Below, piece after piece: positions 1-9,477 of a DNA stretch of 64,000 nt (position 1 is the first letter of the stretch; the number at the start of each line of letters is the position of its first letter). A model generated the notes under the pieces. It was not told the origin of the DNA, did not search any database, and worked only from the letters and a program-made list of their open reading frames with translations. The stretch comes from Treponema sp. (GTDB lineage Bacteria > Spirochaetota > Spirochaetia > Treponematales > Treponemataceae). The DNA lies in assembly GCA_024693715.1 (NCBI GenBank), contig JAILKS010000013.1:1-64000 (forward strand), read 5' to 3'. Position numbers and translations under genes: made by a program.

Positions 1-1
1 T

Positions 2-712
2 GTACGAGACCTTTGGGAAATGTACTGCCACCTTGCAGACCGCAAAGGCTGGAAAACAGAAACCATGGAAGCCCAGGAAACTGAGGTTGGGGGCTTTAAT
101 AAAATTGTAACTTCTATAAGCGGTAAGTTTGTTTATGGTACACTTCGCTGGGAATCTGGAGTTCATCGAGTTCAGCGTGTTCCTCAGACAGAAAGTCAGG
201 GACGTCTGCAGACTTCTACTGCAACTGTTGCCGTTTTGCCTGAAGCTGAAGAAACTGAAATTGAAATTAAACCGGGTGATGTTCGCATTGATGTTATGCG
301 TGCAGGTGGACCTGGCGGACAGTGTGTAAATACAACAGACTCTGCAGTTCGTCTTACTCATATTCCAACCGGACTTGTTGTAATTCAGCAGGATGAAAAA
401 TCACAGATAAAAAATAAGGAAAAAGCATTCCGCGTTTTGCGTGCAAGATTGTTTGATCTTGAAGAAAGCAAAAAACAGGAAGAAAGAGCCGCAGCCCGTT
501 CAAGCATGGTCGGTTCTGGAGCCCGTTCTGAAAAAATCCGTACTTATAACTTTCCGCAGGATCGCGTTACAGATCACCGCATAAATTACAGTGCGCATAA
601 TCTTCCATCGTTTATGATGGGCGAAATGGATGATATGCTTGATGCACTGAACGTTTACGCTAAGGAAGAGCAGCTTGCTGCGGATGTAACTACTTTGGAA
701 AGTAATGCATAG
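2..712 (+). CDS. prfA: Peptide chain release factor 1 (RF1), 5' truncated by window edge
   Basis: Class I release factor that reads UAA/UAG and triggers hydrolysis of peptidyl-tRNA on the ribosome. The frame is open from base 2 (VRDLWEMYC...), and these residues continue the RF1 fold, so the ATG at 20 is internal and the true start lies before the window. Visible landmarks are the [18 protein letters not shown] segment, the catalytic GGQ loop ([16 protein letters not shown]) and the RF1-type C-terminal signature [17 protein letters not shown], which separates RF1 from RF2. The stop overlaps the start of prmC by 8 bases. prmC modifies the GGQ glutamine of this very protein, so the pair is functionally and translationally coupled. 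Confidence 0.97.
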   Translation, partial: VRDLWEMYCHLADRKGWKTETMEAQETEVGGFNKIVTSISGKFVYGTLRWESGVHRVQRVPQTESQGRLQTSTATVAVLPEAEETEIEIKPGDVRIDVMRAGGPGGQCVNTTDSAVRLTHIPTGLVVIQQDEKSQIKNKEKAFRVLRARLFDLEESKKQEERAAARSSMVGSGARSEKIRTYNFPQDRVTDHRINYSAHNLPSFMMGEMDDMLDALNVYAKEEQLAADVTTLESNA

Positions 713-1631
713 TGCTACAATCCGTCAATTCAAAAATTCCGCTATAAAAGAATTACAGGAAATCTCGCCGAGTCCTGAGCTTGATGTTCAGGTTCTTTTG
801 TCTCATGCGTTAAATTATGACAAAACCCGGCTTCTATTATTTGCAGAAAATCATATTCCGGATGATAAATTGGAATGGCTCAACGAGGCAGTTGCCAAAC
901 GAAAGACGGGACTTCCCGTTGCCTATATTACCGGTGTGAAGGAATTTTATGGGTATGATTTTTTTGTTACCCCTGATGTTCTGATTCCGAAGCCTGATAC
1001 AGAGATTCTTGTTGAACAGGCAGTACAGCAGATTGCAGATAAAATCAGAGCGAATAAAAGAATTTTAAGTATATGTGATATGTGTACTGGAAGCGGTTGT
1101 ATTGCAATTTCTGTATTAATGACACTTTCAGAAAAATATAAGCTTGATGATGAATCGATTCCTGTTTTTACGATGGTTGATATAAGTGAAAAAGTGCTTG
1201 AGGTCGCACGTAAAAATACATCGCAGATTTTGAAAAGACCTGAACTTTTACAAAAAATCAGATTTATACGATCGAATCTTTTTGAAAATGTTACAGGAAG
1301 GTTTGATTTTATTTTATCAAATCCACCATATATTCCTCATTCAATGGTAAAGGAGCTTTTAAAGGATGGAAGAAATGAACCTGTACTGGCATTAGACGGT
1401 GATGTAACAAAGGATGGTGAATTGACTTTAAAAGATGATGGAATGGAAGTTATACGGAACTTGATTGAGCAGAGTACGATTCATCTTTATACAGGGGGGA
1501 CAACCCTCATGGAAACCGGTGAATATAATGCGGAAAAAACTTCGGATTTTGCACGAATATATGGTTTCAAAACAAAAATTTACAAGGATTTAGAAAATCA
1601 GCCTCGTGTAGTTCAGATGAAAATTAATTAA
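705..1631 (+). CDS. prmC: Release factor glutamine methyltransferase PrmC (HemK)
   Basis: SAM-dependent enzyme that N5-methylates the glutamine of the GGQ motif in RF1 and RF2. Of 308 residues, the first ~80 form the helical substrate-binding domain and the rest a Rossmann methyltransferase. The motif VLIPKPDTE (~93-100) corresponds to the family's VLIPRPETE, the SAM-binding glycine loop reads [12 protein letters not shown] (~125-136), and the catalytic NPPY is at 206-209. The start overlaps the end of prfA by 8 bases, in the usual prfA-prmC order. The length is slightly above the usual 280-290 residues because of a longer segment around 140-190. Confidence 0.96.
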   Translation: MHSATIRQFKNSAIKELQEISPSPELDVQVLLSHALNYDKTRLLLFAENHIPDDKLEWLNEAVAKRKTGLPVAYITGVKEFYGYDFFVTPDVLIPKPDTEILVEQAVQQIADKIRANKRILSICDMCTGSGCIAISVLMTLSEKYKLDDESIPVFTMVDISEKVLEVARKNTSQILKRPELLQKIRFIRSNLFENVTGRFDFILSNPPYIPHSMVKELLKDGRNEPVLALDGDVTKDGELTLKDDGMEVIRNLIEQSTIHLYTGGTTLMETGEYNAEKTSDFARIYGFKTKIYKDLENQPRVVQMKIN

Positions 1632-1650
1632 ACTAAATTGAATAAAAAAT

Positions 1651-1678
1651 TTGTATTTCTCATAATCAATGTTATAAT
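1651..1678 (+). promoter_or_regulatory. Putative sigma70-type promoter for the EAL gene
   Basis: TTGTAT and a perfect TATAAT are separated by 16 bases. The -10 box ends only 7 bases before the ATG at 1686, and no Shine-Dalgarno sequence is visible, so the mRNA would be leaderless or nearly so. Inferred from sequence only. Confidence 0.45.
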
Positions 1679-1685
1679 TTAACTG

Positions 1686-3635
1686 ATGTTCTTTGGTATA
1701 GAATATAGTTTGTGCGGTTTTCTTTGTCTTAGCCTGATATATATTCTTAATTGTGTTACGAACAACTTTCCGACACGCACAAATATTATTTACAAATTCT
1801 TTATGTTCTCTGTTCTTCTTGGGACTTTTTTACAGGGAGGAGCAATTTTCCTTGAGAGAGCTTTGCCTGTAGAATATAACGTAATTAAATATATTGCGTT
1901 TTTCTCTTTTATAGGAACATCCAATCTTGAAGCAATTTTCTATTACATGTTTATTGTTTCTATAAGTCATGAACAGATTCGTTTTAAAAAGATTCATCTT
2001 TTCCTTATAGTTTTACCGTTTTTATATGAAGCAATAACGCTTATTTCAAATTATTATACGAAGTTTGTTTTTTACATTGATGCAGATGGAAATTATGTAA
2101 GGCAGCTTGGTCTTTATATTTTTTATGGCATAAATCTTTATTATCTTTTCATATGTGTTTTTGAGCTTGTAAAAAACAGGGCATCGATAAAGACTATAAT
2201 ATATTCTTCTATTTTTACATTTTTCGTTTTAGTGGGCATGTCACTTCAGATTTTTAAACCACAGATGAATATTCTGTCGTTCTGTATTTCCATGGCATTT
2301 ATTATTATCAATTATATTTTGAGAAATCCTCGGGAACTTCATGATGCAAACAATGGTGCATATAATAGAATTGCCTTCCGTGAATTTTATTTTTGTAAAA
2401 AGAAAAAGTTAATAGACAATAAGGTTCTTGCTTTAGTTCAGCTTAGTAATTTTGATGTGATTTTGAGTAATTACGGTTCGTCAAACTGCTATTCTATTTT
2501 ACGACAGATAATTCCTGTAATTATGAAAAAAGTTGGAGTAAAATACTGCTTTTATCTTTTTCACAACAGTTTTCTTTTTACCTGTAAGGACAGGGAATCT
2601 GCACTGGAAATCCTTGAGTATATCAAGTGGTATATGCCGTCTCCAAAGGATTTGAAAGACGGAATCAGGAAAAATCCGCTTCATCATGTTCAGGTAGACA
2701 GGGATTTGTTTATTCTGGAAAATACAAGCTTTATAGATTTAGTTGAAGAGGATGTTGCAGAATATCATAAAATTGATGTGCTTACAGAATTGCTGCAATA
2801 TGCGGTAGTTATTAATTCAAATCATAATGCAATAAACATAATTGATGATAAGATTATCGATGAATTTTTAGCTGCAAAGAAAAGACAGAAAGCAATTCAC
2901 GCAGCAATTCAGGATCAGTCGTTTGAAGTTTACATGCAGCCTATTTATGATCTTAAATCGAAAACTTTTACGGGAGCGGAATCACTTTTACGGTTGAAAG
3001 ATGAAAACGGCAATTTTATACCGCCATCATTATTTATTCCTGATGCAGAAAAGGATGGCAGCATTATCAAGCTTGGTGAAATTTCGATAAGAAAAACTTG
3101 TGAATATATTAAACGTGGAAATCTTGTAAACAAAGGAATTAAAAAGGTAAATATTAATCTTTCAATAATTCAGTGTATGCAGGATAATATAGTTGAACAG
3201 ATTATAAACATTCTTGATGAATATCAGATTCCACCGACCATGATTCGTTTTGAAATTACAGAAACTATTATGGCAACGAATCCTGAACAACTTGAAGCAG
3301 TCATGCGCGGGCTTGGAGAATTCGGCATTGAATTTGCGCTTGATGATTATGGAACCGGTTATTCAAATACTTCACGTCTGCTTACTTTCCCGTTCTCTGA
3401 AATTAAATTTGACAAGAGCTTTGTAAATTCAATGGTTGTTGATGATAAAAATTCGATTCCGCTTAAATATCTTATGAACATGGTAAAATCTTCCGGAATG
3501 ATTACTCTTGTCGAAGGAGTAGAAGAAAAAGAAACCTCCGACCTTATAGAAGAATTCGGAGGTGACTTGATACAAGGTTTCTACTATGCAAAACCGATGC
3601 CTCTGGAAGAATTCAAAAAGAAAATTTCAAATTAA
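1686..3635 (+). CDS. Membrane-anchored EAL-domain protein (probable c-di-GMP phosphodiesterase)
   Basis: 649 residues. The first ~215 are very hydrophobic with about seven predicted membrane spans, resembling a 7TM/histidine-kinase N-terminal sensor. Residues ~220-370 look like a degenerate GGDEF fold without a GGDEF motif. The EAL domain covers ~405-649. Its active-site landmarks are kept: ESLLR (EAL variant ESL), the asparagine in NINLS, FEITE, LDDYGTGYS with both aspartates, IKFDKSF and VEGVE. The domain therefore probably hydrolyses c-di-GMP. The membrane part likely senses a signal, whose nature cannot be read from sequence. The 3' end overlaps the convergent PII-like gene by 4 bases. 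Confidence 0.85.
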   Translation: MFFGIEYSLCGFLCLSLIYILNCVTNNFPTRTNIIYKFFMFSVLLGTFLQGGAIFLERALPVEYNVIKYIAFFSFIGTSNLEAIFYYMFIVSISHEQIRFKKIHLFLIVLPFLYEAITLISNYYTKFVFYIDADGNYVRQLGLYIFYGINLYYLFICVFELVKNRASIKTIIYSSIFTFFVLVGMSLQIFKPQMNILSFCISMAFIIINYILRNPRELHDANNGAYNRIAFREFYFCKKKKLIDNKVLALVQLSNFDVILSNYGSSNCYSILRQIIPVIMKKVGVKYCFYLFHNSFLFTCKDRESALEILEYIKWYMPSPKDLKDGIRKNPLHHVQVDRDLFILENTSFIDLVEEDVAEYHKIDVLTELLQYAVVINSNHNAINIIDDKIIDEFLAAKKRQKAIHAAIQDQSFEVYMQPIYDLKSKTFTGAESLLRLKDENGNFIPPSLFIPDAEKDGSIIKLGEISIRKTCEYIKRGNLVNKGIKKVNINLSIIQCMQDNIVEQIINILDEYQIPPTMIRFEITETIMATNPEQLEAVMRGLGEFGIEFALDDYGTGYSNTSRLLTFPFSEIKFDKSFVNSMVVDDKNSIPLKYLMNMVKSSGMITLVEGVEEKETSDLIEEFGGDLIQGFYYAKPMPLEEFKKKISN

Positions 3636-3919
3636 ATATCTTCACTCTTACTTATAAAAAGACTGATTCCCTCTTTTGGGAATTTCTTTTTTATTGCTTC
3701 AATTATTGCCTTTATTTTCTGCATGCCTGATAAATCTGTGTACGCAAAAAGAACAAAGTTCAACTCCGGCCAGATTGTATCTCCAAGCTTTTTAGAACTT
3801 CCGCCTCGTCCCATTACTTCTGGTAAAACAGTGTACTGAATGTCTGGAATTTCCTGTTCAAGTAATTCAATTATATCATCTTCAACTGACTGATTTGAAA
3901 TTATTTCTGCTTTATACAT
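3632..3919 (-). CDS. PII-like transporter-associated protein (PG0541-type)
   Basis: 95-residue soluble protein with the alternating beta-alpha-beta pattern of PII-like/ferredoxin-like folds and a glycine-rich turn VMGRGGSSKKLGDTIWPELN where PII proteins have the T-loop and ligand site. It resembles the small proteins annotated as PG0541 family transporter-associated proteins, which sit next to RND efflux genes. Here it is last in the order TolC-adaptor-RND-this gene, 10 bases after the pump. I infer it binds a small ligand or regulates the pump; no ligand can be named. Family assignment is from memory of the motif and context. Confidence 0.7.
   Translation of the reverse strand: MYKAEIISNQSVEDDIIELLEQEIPDIQYTVLPEVMGRGGSSKKLGDTIWPELNFVLFAYTDLSGMQKIKAIIEAIKKKFPKEGISLFISKSEDI
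3666..3692 (+). terminator. Rho-independent terminator of the EAL gene, inside the convergent ORF
   Basis: ATTCCC and GGGAAT form a 6-bp stem around a 6-base TCTTTT loop, followed by TTTCTTTTTTATT. It lies about 30 bases after the EAL stop, within the coding sequence of the opposite-strand PII-like gene. Confidence 0.55.
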
Positions 3920-3929
3920 AGTTTTCCTC

Positions 3930-6900
3930 TTAATAGTTTACTCTGATAGGAGATTTTTTTGTTTTTTTCTCTTTCATTACAAGACTGTAGATTACAGGAA
4001 TAACAAGGAGTGTAATGAAGGTACTTGAAATTAATCCTCCTACAACTGCTATCGCTATCGGTTGAACCATACCTGCCTGTCCGTTATTGTTAAAGCACAT
4101 TGGTAACATTCCAAGGATTGTAGTTAGTGTTGTCATTAATACAGGACGTAAACGGCTTATGCCTGATGTGAGACAGGCTTCCTTTAATTTATAGCCTCGT
4201 CCTATCAGAATGTTAGTATAGTCTACGAGGATGATACCGTTGTTTACTACTATTCCAAGCAGCATGATAATACCAATCATGGACATTATAGATAAAGTGT
4301 TTCCTGCAATTTTGCTTATAAGGATTACACCAATCATAATGAATGGAATAGTTGCAAGATTTATAAGTGGAGCTTTAAAGCTTTCATAAGTAGAAGCCAT
4401 TACACCGAAAACCAGAAGAATTGCCATAAGTGCGATTTTTATATACAGGAAATACTGCTTTTTTGTATTTTTCCATGCACCCTCGTAGCTTATGCTTACT
4501 GATTCCGGAATTACAACTTTTGTGTTTACAAGCTCTTTAATCTCATCTTCAATAACATTGTCGTTTTCTTTTGTAAGATTATTTGCCGTTATGTGAATAA
4601 TACGTTTCTGATTTTCACGGTTGATTGAAACAGGTCCAAGACCTTTTTTTGTTGAGGCAAAGTTTGATACACTTATCATTCCACCGTTACCGCGCACGTA
4701 AATTGAGCTTAAATCATTTATTGTTTTTCTGTCTTCCGGTCTGTACGAAACTACTACATTGTAATCTTTTCCGTTATTTCTGTAGACGCAGGCAGTTGAA
4801 CCGTTGATTGCATAGTTTATTTCTCGTGCAACTGTAGAAATATCGATTCCAAAGGAATATGCCCTGTCTCTGTCAATTACTATTTCAACTTGTGGAAGAC
4901 CGTTTGACATGCTTATTACAGGTTCACTTATTTTTTTATCAGCAGAAATTGCAGTTTGAATGTCTGTTGCAACCTGCATAGCTGAAGTAATGTCATCTGA
5001 GCGAAGGACAATGTCTACACTGTTGCCACCCCATTGACCACGGAAGCCGGCACGGAAGTTAAAATTAACTCCTGGAAATTCTGCAAAATGCCTGCGAAGC
5101 TTATTCTGCATCGTATCTGCATCGTCAATCTGTTTATCAGAGGAAGGAAGCGAAATTGTAATTGAACCTCCGTTCGTTGAATTTCTGTTTCCGCCTATAG
5201 ATGTTCTTATAGTTCTTATTCCCTGAAGTTCATTTTTTGCATAATTTTCCATTGCAAGAACAACCTGCTTAGTTTCATCATAGGTTGAAGCAGTAGGAAG
5301 GGTAATGTTTAATCCAACCTGATCATCACGACCGCCTGTCATCTGATTGAACTGCATTGTAGGAAGTAAGGCAAGTGAAATACCAAGAATTGCAATTGCA
5401 AGAACCAGAGTTACTAATCTGTAGCTTAAGGCTGTCTTTAACAGTTTTGAATATATTCGTGTAATAAAAGTAATTATTTTATTGAAAGATTCATAAAGCT
5501 TTTTTAACACAGGATTTTTGACAGGATTTTCTTCTCTGTTTGAAAGCGGAAAGAATTTTCCTGCAAGAACCGGAACAAGGAATACTGCTACAAGAAGCGA
5601 TGAAAAAAGTGAAATTACAATCGTAAAAATTGCATCCTTGAAAACCTGTCCCATCGGTCCAAGGTCTTTGATAAAGAAAACGAATGGAAGGAAAACACAT
5701 ATTGTCGTAAGGTTTCCGGAAAGTACAGAGGTAAACATTTCCTGTGAACCAAGTATGGCAGATATTTTTGGTTTTGCTCCACGCTGACGGTATGCATAAA
5801 TGTTGTCTATCATAACGATTGAAGCATCGACTATCATACCTACTCCAAGAATAAGACCTGTTAATGTCATCATGTTCAAGGTCAATCCAAAGACACTCAT
5901 TGCAAACAGTGTGATGATTATTGAAAGAGGAATTGAAATTGAAATGATGATGGTTGACTTAAAGTTCTGAAGGAAAATGAAAAGAATCAGTACGGCAAGC
6001 AAAAGCCCCTGCCATGCAGATGTTATTAAAGTATTGATTGTCTCGCGGATAGAATCAGTTGAATCCTGAATGATTTCAAGCGTAATATCTGATGGAAGAT
6101 TTTTTTCTGCCTGCTGGATTTTTTTGTAAACGTTGTTTGCTACCGTTACCGTGTTTGAGTCGGATTCCTTTGTAATGTTTATGTAAACACCCATTTCACC
6201 GTTGATAAAGCTTTCCTGGGTTGTTTCTCCATATCCGAGGTAAACGTCTGCAATATCGTCTAATCTTACAGAATATCCGTTGATGTTTGAAATTACTGTG
6301 TTTTTAATTTCATCGAGGGATGTATATTCTCCGGTTGTTCTGACAATATAATTTTTTTTACCGTCCTGAACTTTTCCTCCTCCAAGCTCAAGATTTTGTC
6401 TTGAAAGGGCAGAGGTAACTGTAGGAACAGAATATCCATAAGCAGTCATTCTGTTTTGATTTAACAGAACATTTACCTGTGCAGAACGTCCGCCATAAAC
6501 TGTCGCTTCACCGACACCGTCAGCCTGTTCAAGAATGCTTACAACGGAATTTTCGGCAATCGCTTTTAAATCATCTGTTGAACGGTTACCGCGGATGAGT
6601 ACACTCATTATTTCGCTGTTGTCCATTCCGAATTTCATAATTGAAGGGTCGCTTGCATTGTCAGGAAGACTTCGTTTTACACGGTCAAGCTTTTCACGGA
6701 TTTCATTTTTTATTTTATCAAGGTCGGTTCCATATTCAAATTCAAGAGAAACCATCGATGAACCTTCATTTGATGTTGATGAAAGTTTTGTTAAACCGCT
6801 TATGCTTACAACTGCACTTTCAATCGGTTTAGTAACTGTTTTTTCTACAGATTCAGGACCTGCATTCGGATAACTAGTCTGTATTACCAAAAACGGATTT

Positions 6901-7022
6901 TCAGTTTCAGGCATAAGTGCAATTGAAACATTGCTTAAGGTCATAATTCCCATTACGCCAAGAAGTACGAAAATAATTAAAATAAGAACAGGATGCTGAA
7001 GTGTTTTTCTACTTAAACTCAT
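3930..7022 (-). CDS. RND-family efflux pump, inner-membrane subunit (AcrB/MdtB-like)
   Basis: 1030 residues, a normal length for an HAE-type RND pump. An N-terminal span (LILIIFVLLGVMGIMTL) is followed by a large periplasmic porter loop, a block of spans from ~330, a second large loop from ~550 and a final block of spans. The N-terminal motif NVSIALMPETENP matches the family. In TM4 the sequence is GMIVDASIVMIDNI: the first proton-relay Asp (AcrB D407) is present and the second (D408) is replaced by Ala. The start lies 2 bases after the adaptor stop, so translation is probably coupled. It uses the proton gradient to export substrates through the TolC-like channel; the substrate is unknown. 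Confidence 0.92.
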   Translation of the reverse strand: MSLSRKTLQHPVLILIIFVLLGVMGIMTLSNVSIALMPETENPFLVIQTSYPNAGPESVEKTVTKPIESAVVSISGLTKLSSTSNEGSSMVSLEFEYGTDLDKIKNEIREKLDRVKRSLPDNASDPSIMKFGMDNSEIMSVLIRGNRSTDDLKAIAENSVVSILEQADGVGEATVYGGRSAQVNVLLNQNRMTAYGYSVPTVTSALSRQNLELGGGKVQDGKKNYIVRTTGEYTSLDEIKNTVISNINGYSVRLDDIADVYLGYGETTQESFINGEMGVYINITKESDSNTVTVANNVYKKIQQAEKNLPSDITLEIIQDSTDSIRETINTLITSAWQGLLLAVLILFIFLQNFKSTIIISISIPLSIIITLFAMSVFGLTLNMMTLTGLILGVGMIVDASIVMIDNIYAYRQRGAKPKISAILGSQEMFTSVLSGNLTTICVFLPFVFFIKDLGPMGQVFKDAIFTIVISLFSSLLVAVFLVPVLAGKFFPLSNREENPVKNPVLKKLYESFNKIITFITRIYSKLLKTALSYRLVTLVLAIAILGISLALLPTMQFNQMTGGRDDQVGLNITLPTASTYDETKQVVLAMENYAKNELQGIRTIRTSIGGNRNSTNGGSITISLPSSDKQIDDADTMQNKLRRHFAEFPGVNFNFRAGFRGQWGGNSVDIVLRSDDITSAMQVATDIQTAISADKKISEPVISMSNGLPQVEIVIDRDRAYSFGIDISTVAREINYAINGSTACVYRNNGKDYNVVVSYRPEDRKTINDLSSIYVRGNGGMISVSNFASTKKGLGPVSINRENQKRIIHITANNLTKENDNVIEDEIKELVNTKVVIPESVSISYEGAWKNTKKQYFLYIKIALMAILLVFGVMASTYESFKAPLINLATIPFIMIGVILISKIAGNTLSIMSMIGIIMLLGIVVNNGIILVDYTNILIGRGYKLKEACLTSGISRLRPVLMTTLTTILGMLPMCFNNNGQAGMVQPIAIAVVGGLISSTFITLLVIPVIYSLVMKEKKTKKSPIRVNY

Positions 7023-7024
7023 TA

Positions 7025-8104
7025 TTATTCCTTGCTTTTGGAAGATTTTTTACCTTTTTTCTTCTCATCTGGTTTTGGAAAATTACCGTTATCCGGTAAA
7101 TCCTGCTTTTTATTCTTATCATCAAAAGATTCCGGCATCACAGCATTTCCGCTGACATCACTTACAGTTGCTCCGTCAAATAAGGTGAGCATACCCTCTG
7201 TTACGACAATTTCATCTGAATCGATTCCTGAAGTTATTTCATAGAAGCCGCTTACGTTATGACCGAGCGTAACTTCACGTTTAGTTACTGTACAATCCTG
7301 ATTTACAACATAAAGATAGCTTTTATCGTTTACGGTTACGATGGAATCCTGTTGAATGATTATGCAGTTTTTATAGGTAGAAGTAAAAAGCTTTACTTTA
7401 GCGAACATTCCCGCATTTATTCTGGAATCTGTTTTTTCAAATGTAAGATAAATTTCTTTCGTTCTTGTAAGTGAATCTACAACAGGAGATATTTTTGACA
7501 CATTTGCAATAAAAACTACATCAGGATATGCTTCAAGAGTAACTTCTGCAGTTTGACCTATTTTAAGCTCTGAAATATATCTTTCAGGAATGTTTGATTT
7601 TATCTGAAGGTTTTTAACATCACCGATTTTTGTGATTACAGAATTAATGTTTACCTTTTGTCCTGTTTTTATAGGCGAAGAAAGAATCGTTCCTGAAATT
7701 GACGCTGTCACCGGGCTTTTTGCATAAACTGTTCCAGGTTCAGACGGATCTATGTATGCAATTACATCACCCTTATTTACATAATCACCGAGAGATTTAT
7801 TTACCTGAACTACACGTCCTCCGATTGAAGGATAAACTTCAACAGATACCTGAGTTTCTATATCTCCGTTTGTAAGAATGAAATCTGTTAAATCAGTTCT
7901 TTGTGTTTTAATTGTTTTTACTGAAGTAATCTGTTGACCACCACCACTGAAACCAAAGCCTCTGAAGCTTTCAGGTCCTTTTGAAGAATTTTTACCCTTT
8001 TTTATCAAAAAAAAGATTGAAAGACCTGCTATGAGAATAACTATAATTGTAATTATTATTGTCTTTTTTTTAGATGGTTTTTCATAGTCTGATTCGTAAT
8101 CCAT
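7025..8104 (-). CDS. RND efflux periplasmic adaptor subunit (HlyD/AcrA family)
   Basis: 359 residues. A cytoplasmic lysine-rich start is followed by one membrane anchor (TIIITIIVILIAGLSIFFLI), then a lipoyl/barrel-sandwich half (SIGGRVVQVNKSLGDYVNKGDVIAYI, and its return SGTILSSPIKTGQKVNINSVITKI), a beta-barrel domain and a membrane-proximal domain. There is almost no coiled-coil hairpin between the two lipoyl halves, as in short adaptors. The C-terminus is highly charged and lysine-rich. An AGGAG Shine-Dalgarno precedes the ATG. It bridges the RND pump and the TolC-like channel encoded on either side. Confidence 0.9.
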   Translation of the reverse strand: MDYESDYEKPSKKKTIIITIIVILIAGLSIFFLIKKGKNSSKGPESFRGFGFSGGGQQITSVKTIKTQRTDLTDFILTNGDIETQVSVEVYPSIGGRVVQVNKSLGDYVNKGDVIAYIDPSEPGTVYAKSPVTASISGTILSSPIKTGQKVNINSVITKIGDVKNLQIKSNIPERYISELKIGQTAEVTLEAYPDVVFIANVSKISPVVDSLTRTKEIYLTFEKTDSRINAGMFAKVKLFTSTYKNCIIIQQDSIVTVNDKSYLYVVNQDCTVTKREVTLGHNVSGFYEITSGIDSDEIVVTEGMLTLFDGATVSDVSGNAVMPESFDDKNKKQDLPDNGNFPKPDEKKKGKKSSKSKE

Positions 8105-8113
8105 TTATAACTC

Positions 8114-9373
8114 CTATTTAATTGTTCCGAAAGGAACTCCCAGTGTGTTTTCCAAATCAAGTATTGCGCTTATTAAAGAATAAAGCTGTGACTGCTCATT
8201 TGTTTTTGCTTTTAGAAGATTGTCTGCCGCTGTCTGAAGGGTCAGAAGATCCTTTGAACCATGATTGTATGCAGTTAAAGTCATGTTGTAAGTTTTCTGT
8301 GCAAGTTCAACGTTTGATGATAGAATTTTCAACTGCGATTTTGACTGCTGGATTTGTTTTATCTTTGTCTGAATATTAATCTGTGTTGATTCTTTTTCAT
8401 CCTTGTATTGAAGCTCAATTGTCTGAAGGTTTGCTTTTTGAGTTTCAATATTTAATGCTCCTGTAGACCACGGCAGATAACCGTCCAGAGGAATTCTTAA
8501 TCCAAGTGAAATTGAATTTCTTGTTTGAGTTTTATCTGTTGCATCATTTCCGCTTAAGCTGTATGAATAGCCGGCAGAAAGTGATGGCCCCCAGACAGAG
8601 AATCTTGTTGCAAGAAGATTGTTCTTTGCATTTTCAAGCTGATATTTAAGTGATTTTATTGAAGGAATTTCATCTATATTGTATTCAACATTTATATCAC
8701 CGGTCGTATTAAAATCATTCAGACTGCCTTTAAGTTCAATTTCTTCATCCCAAGCTATTCCTATCATTTGTTTAAAAGAGTCGAGTGAATTTTCATAGCT
8801 GATAGATGTATTTTCAAGATTCGGCTTTAAGCTTTCATAATTATATTGTGCGGTGAGAAGATCAAGCTCAGAAAGCTGTCCGCGGTTAAATTTTTCTTTG
8901 CTTGCGTTGTAACGCTGGCGTGCAGTTTCAAGATTTCTTTGCTGGAGTGCAATATTTTCTTTTGTAAGGATAAGATTTAAGAATAATTTGCGAACATTCA
9001 GTTCAATTGTTCTTATTGCAGAATCATAGGTGATTAAACCGTTTTCATAATTGATTTTTGCACCGTTTATTGCAGTATAAAGCGAAGGTGTAAGCGAAAG
9101 ATTGACACTTGCAGAAATTGTCCAGGTAGACGGACTGTTTTCTTCCAGCGAGGGATTATAACCGGCACTTAAAGAGGCAGTTGGTGAAACGCTGTTCCAT
9201 GAGGTTTTATTTTTCTTATCAAGAAGATTAAGATTAATTCTCTGTTTTTGAATCGTAACATTATTCTGACAGGCAAGTGAAACTGCTTCATCAACAGTTA
9301 TTGTTTTTTTCTCCTGTGCAAAAAAGGATGCACAGACAGAAAGTATTAATAAAATAAGAAAAGTTTTTTTCAT
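8114..9373 (-). CDS. TolC-family outer membrane efflux channel
   Basis: 419 residues with a signal peptide (KKTFLILLILSVCASFFAQ) and two repeats of the outer membrane efflux protein family. The repeats consist of long amphipathic helices such as ARQRYNASKEKFNRGQLSELDLLTAQYNYE and the partly matching LAQKTYNMTLTAYNHGSKDLLTLQTAADNLL. These form the trans-periplasmic alpha-barrel. First gene of the efflux operon, followed after 9 bases by the adaptor. Confidence 0.9.
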   Translation of the reverse strand: MKKTFLILLILSVCASFFAQEKKTITVDEAVSLACQNNVTIQKQRINLNLLDKKNKTSWNSVSPTASLSAGYNPSLEENSPSTWTISASVNLSLTPSLYTAINGAKINYENGLITYDSAIRTIELNVRKLFLNLILTKENIALQQRNLETARQRYNASKEKFNRGQLSELDLLTAQYNYESLKPNLENTSISYENSLDSFKQMIGIAWDEEIELKGSLNDFNTTGDINVEYNIDEIPSIKSLKYQLENAKNNLLATRFSVWGPSLSAGYSYSLSGNDATDKTQTRNSISLGLRIPLDGYLPWSTGALNIETQKANLQTIELQYKDEKESTQINIQTKIKQIQQSKSQLKILSSNVELAQKTYNMTLTAYNHGSKDLLTLQTAADNLLKAKTNEQSQLYSLISAILDLENTLGVPFGTIK

Positions 9374-9477
9374 TTTTAATCCTACTATAATAATTTAGTA
9401 TATATTAAAAAGTTACTTTAATCAAAAAATAATTTAAAAATGGTGTTTTTTTTTAATAAATATTGTATTTTTATTAT

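Noticed and set aside
5491-5797. Overlapping ORFs on both strands inside the RND pump gene
   Set aside because: They are frame shadows of a clear 1030-residue RND protein, with no start signals or recognisable domains.
9463-9477. TTG at 9463 as the start of rel
   Set aside because: No ribosome binding site, and it adds only MYFYY before the family-like MGKLAIEDFF; the ATG at 9478 is more likely, though not proven.
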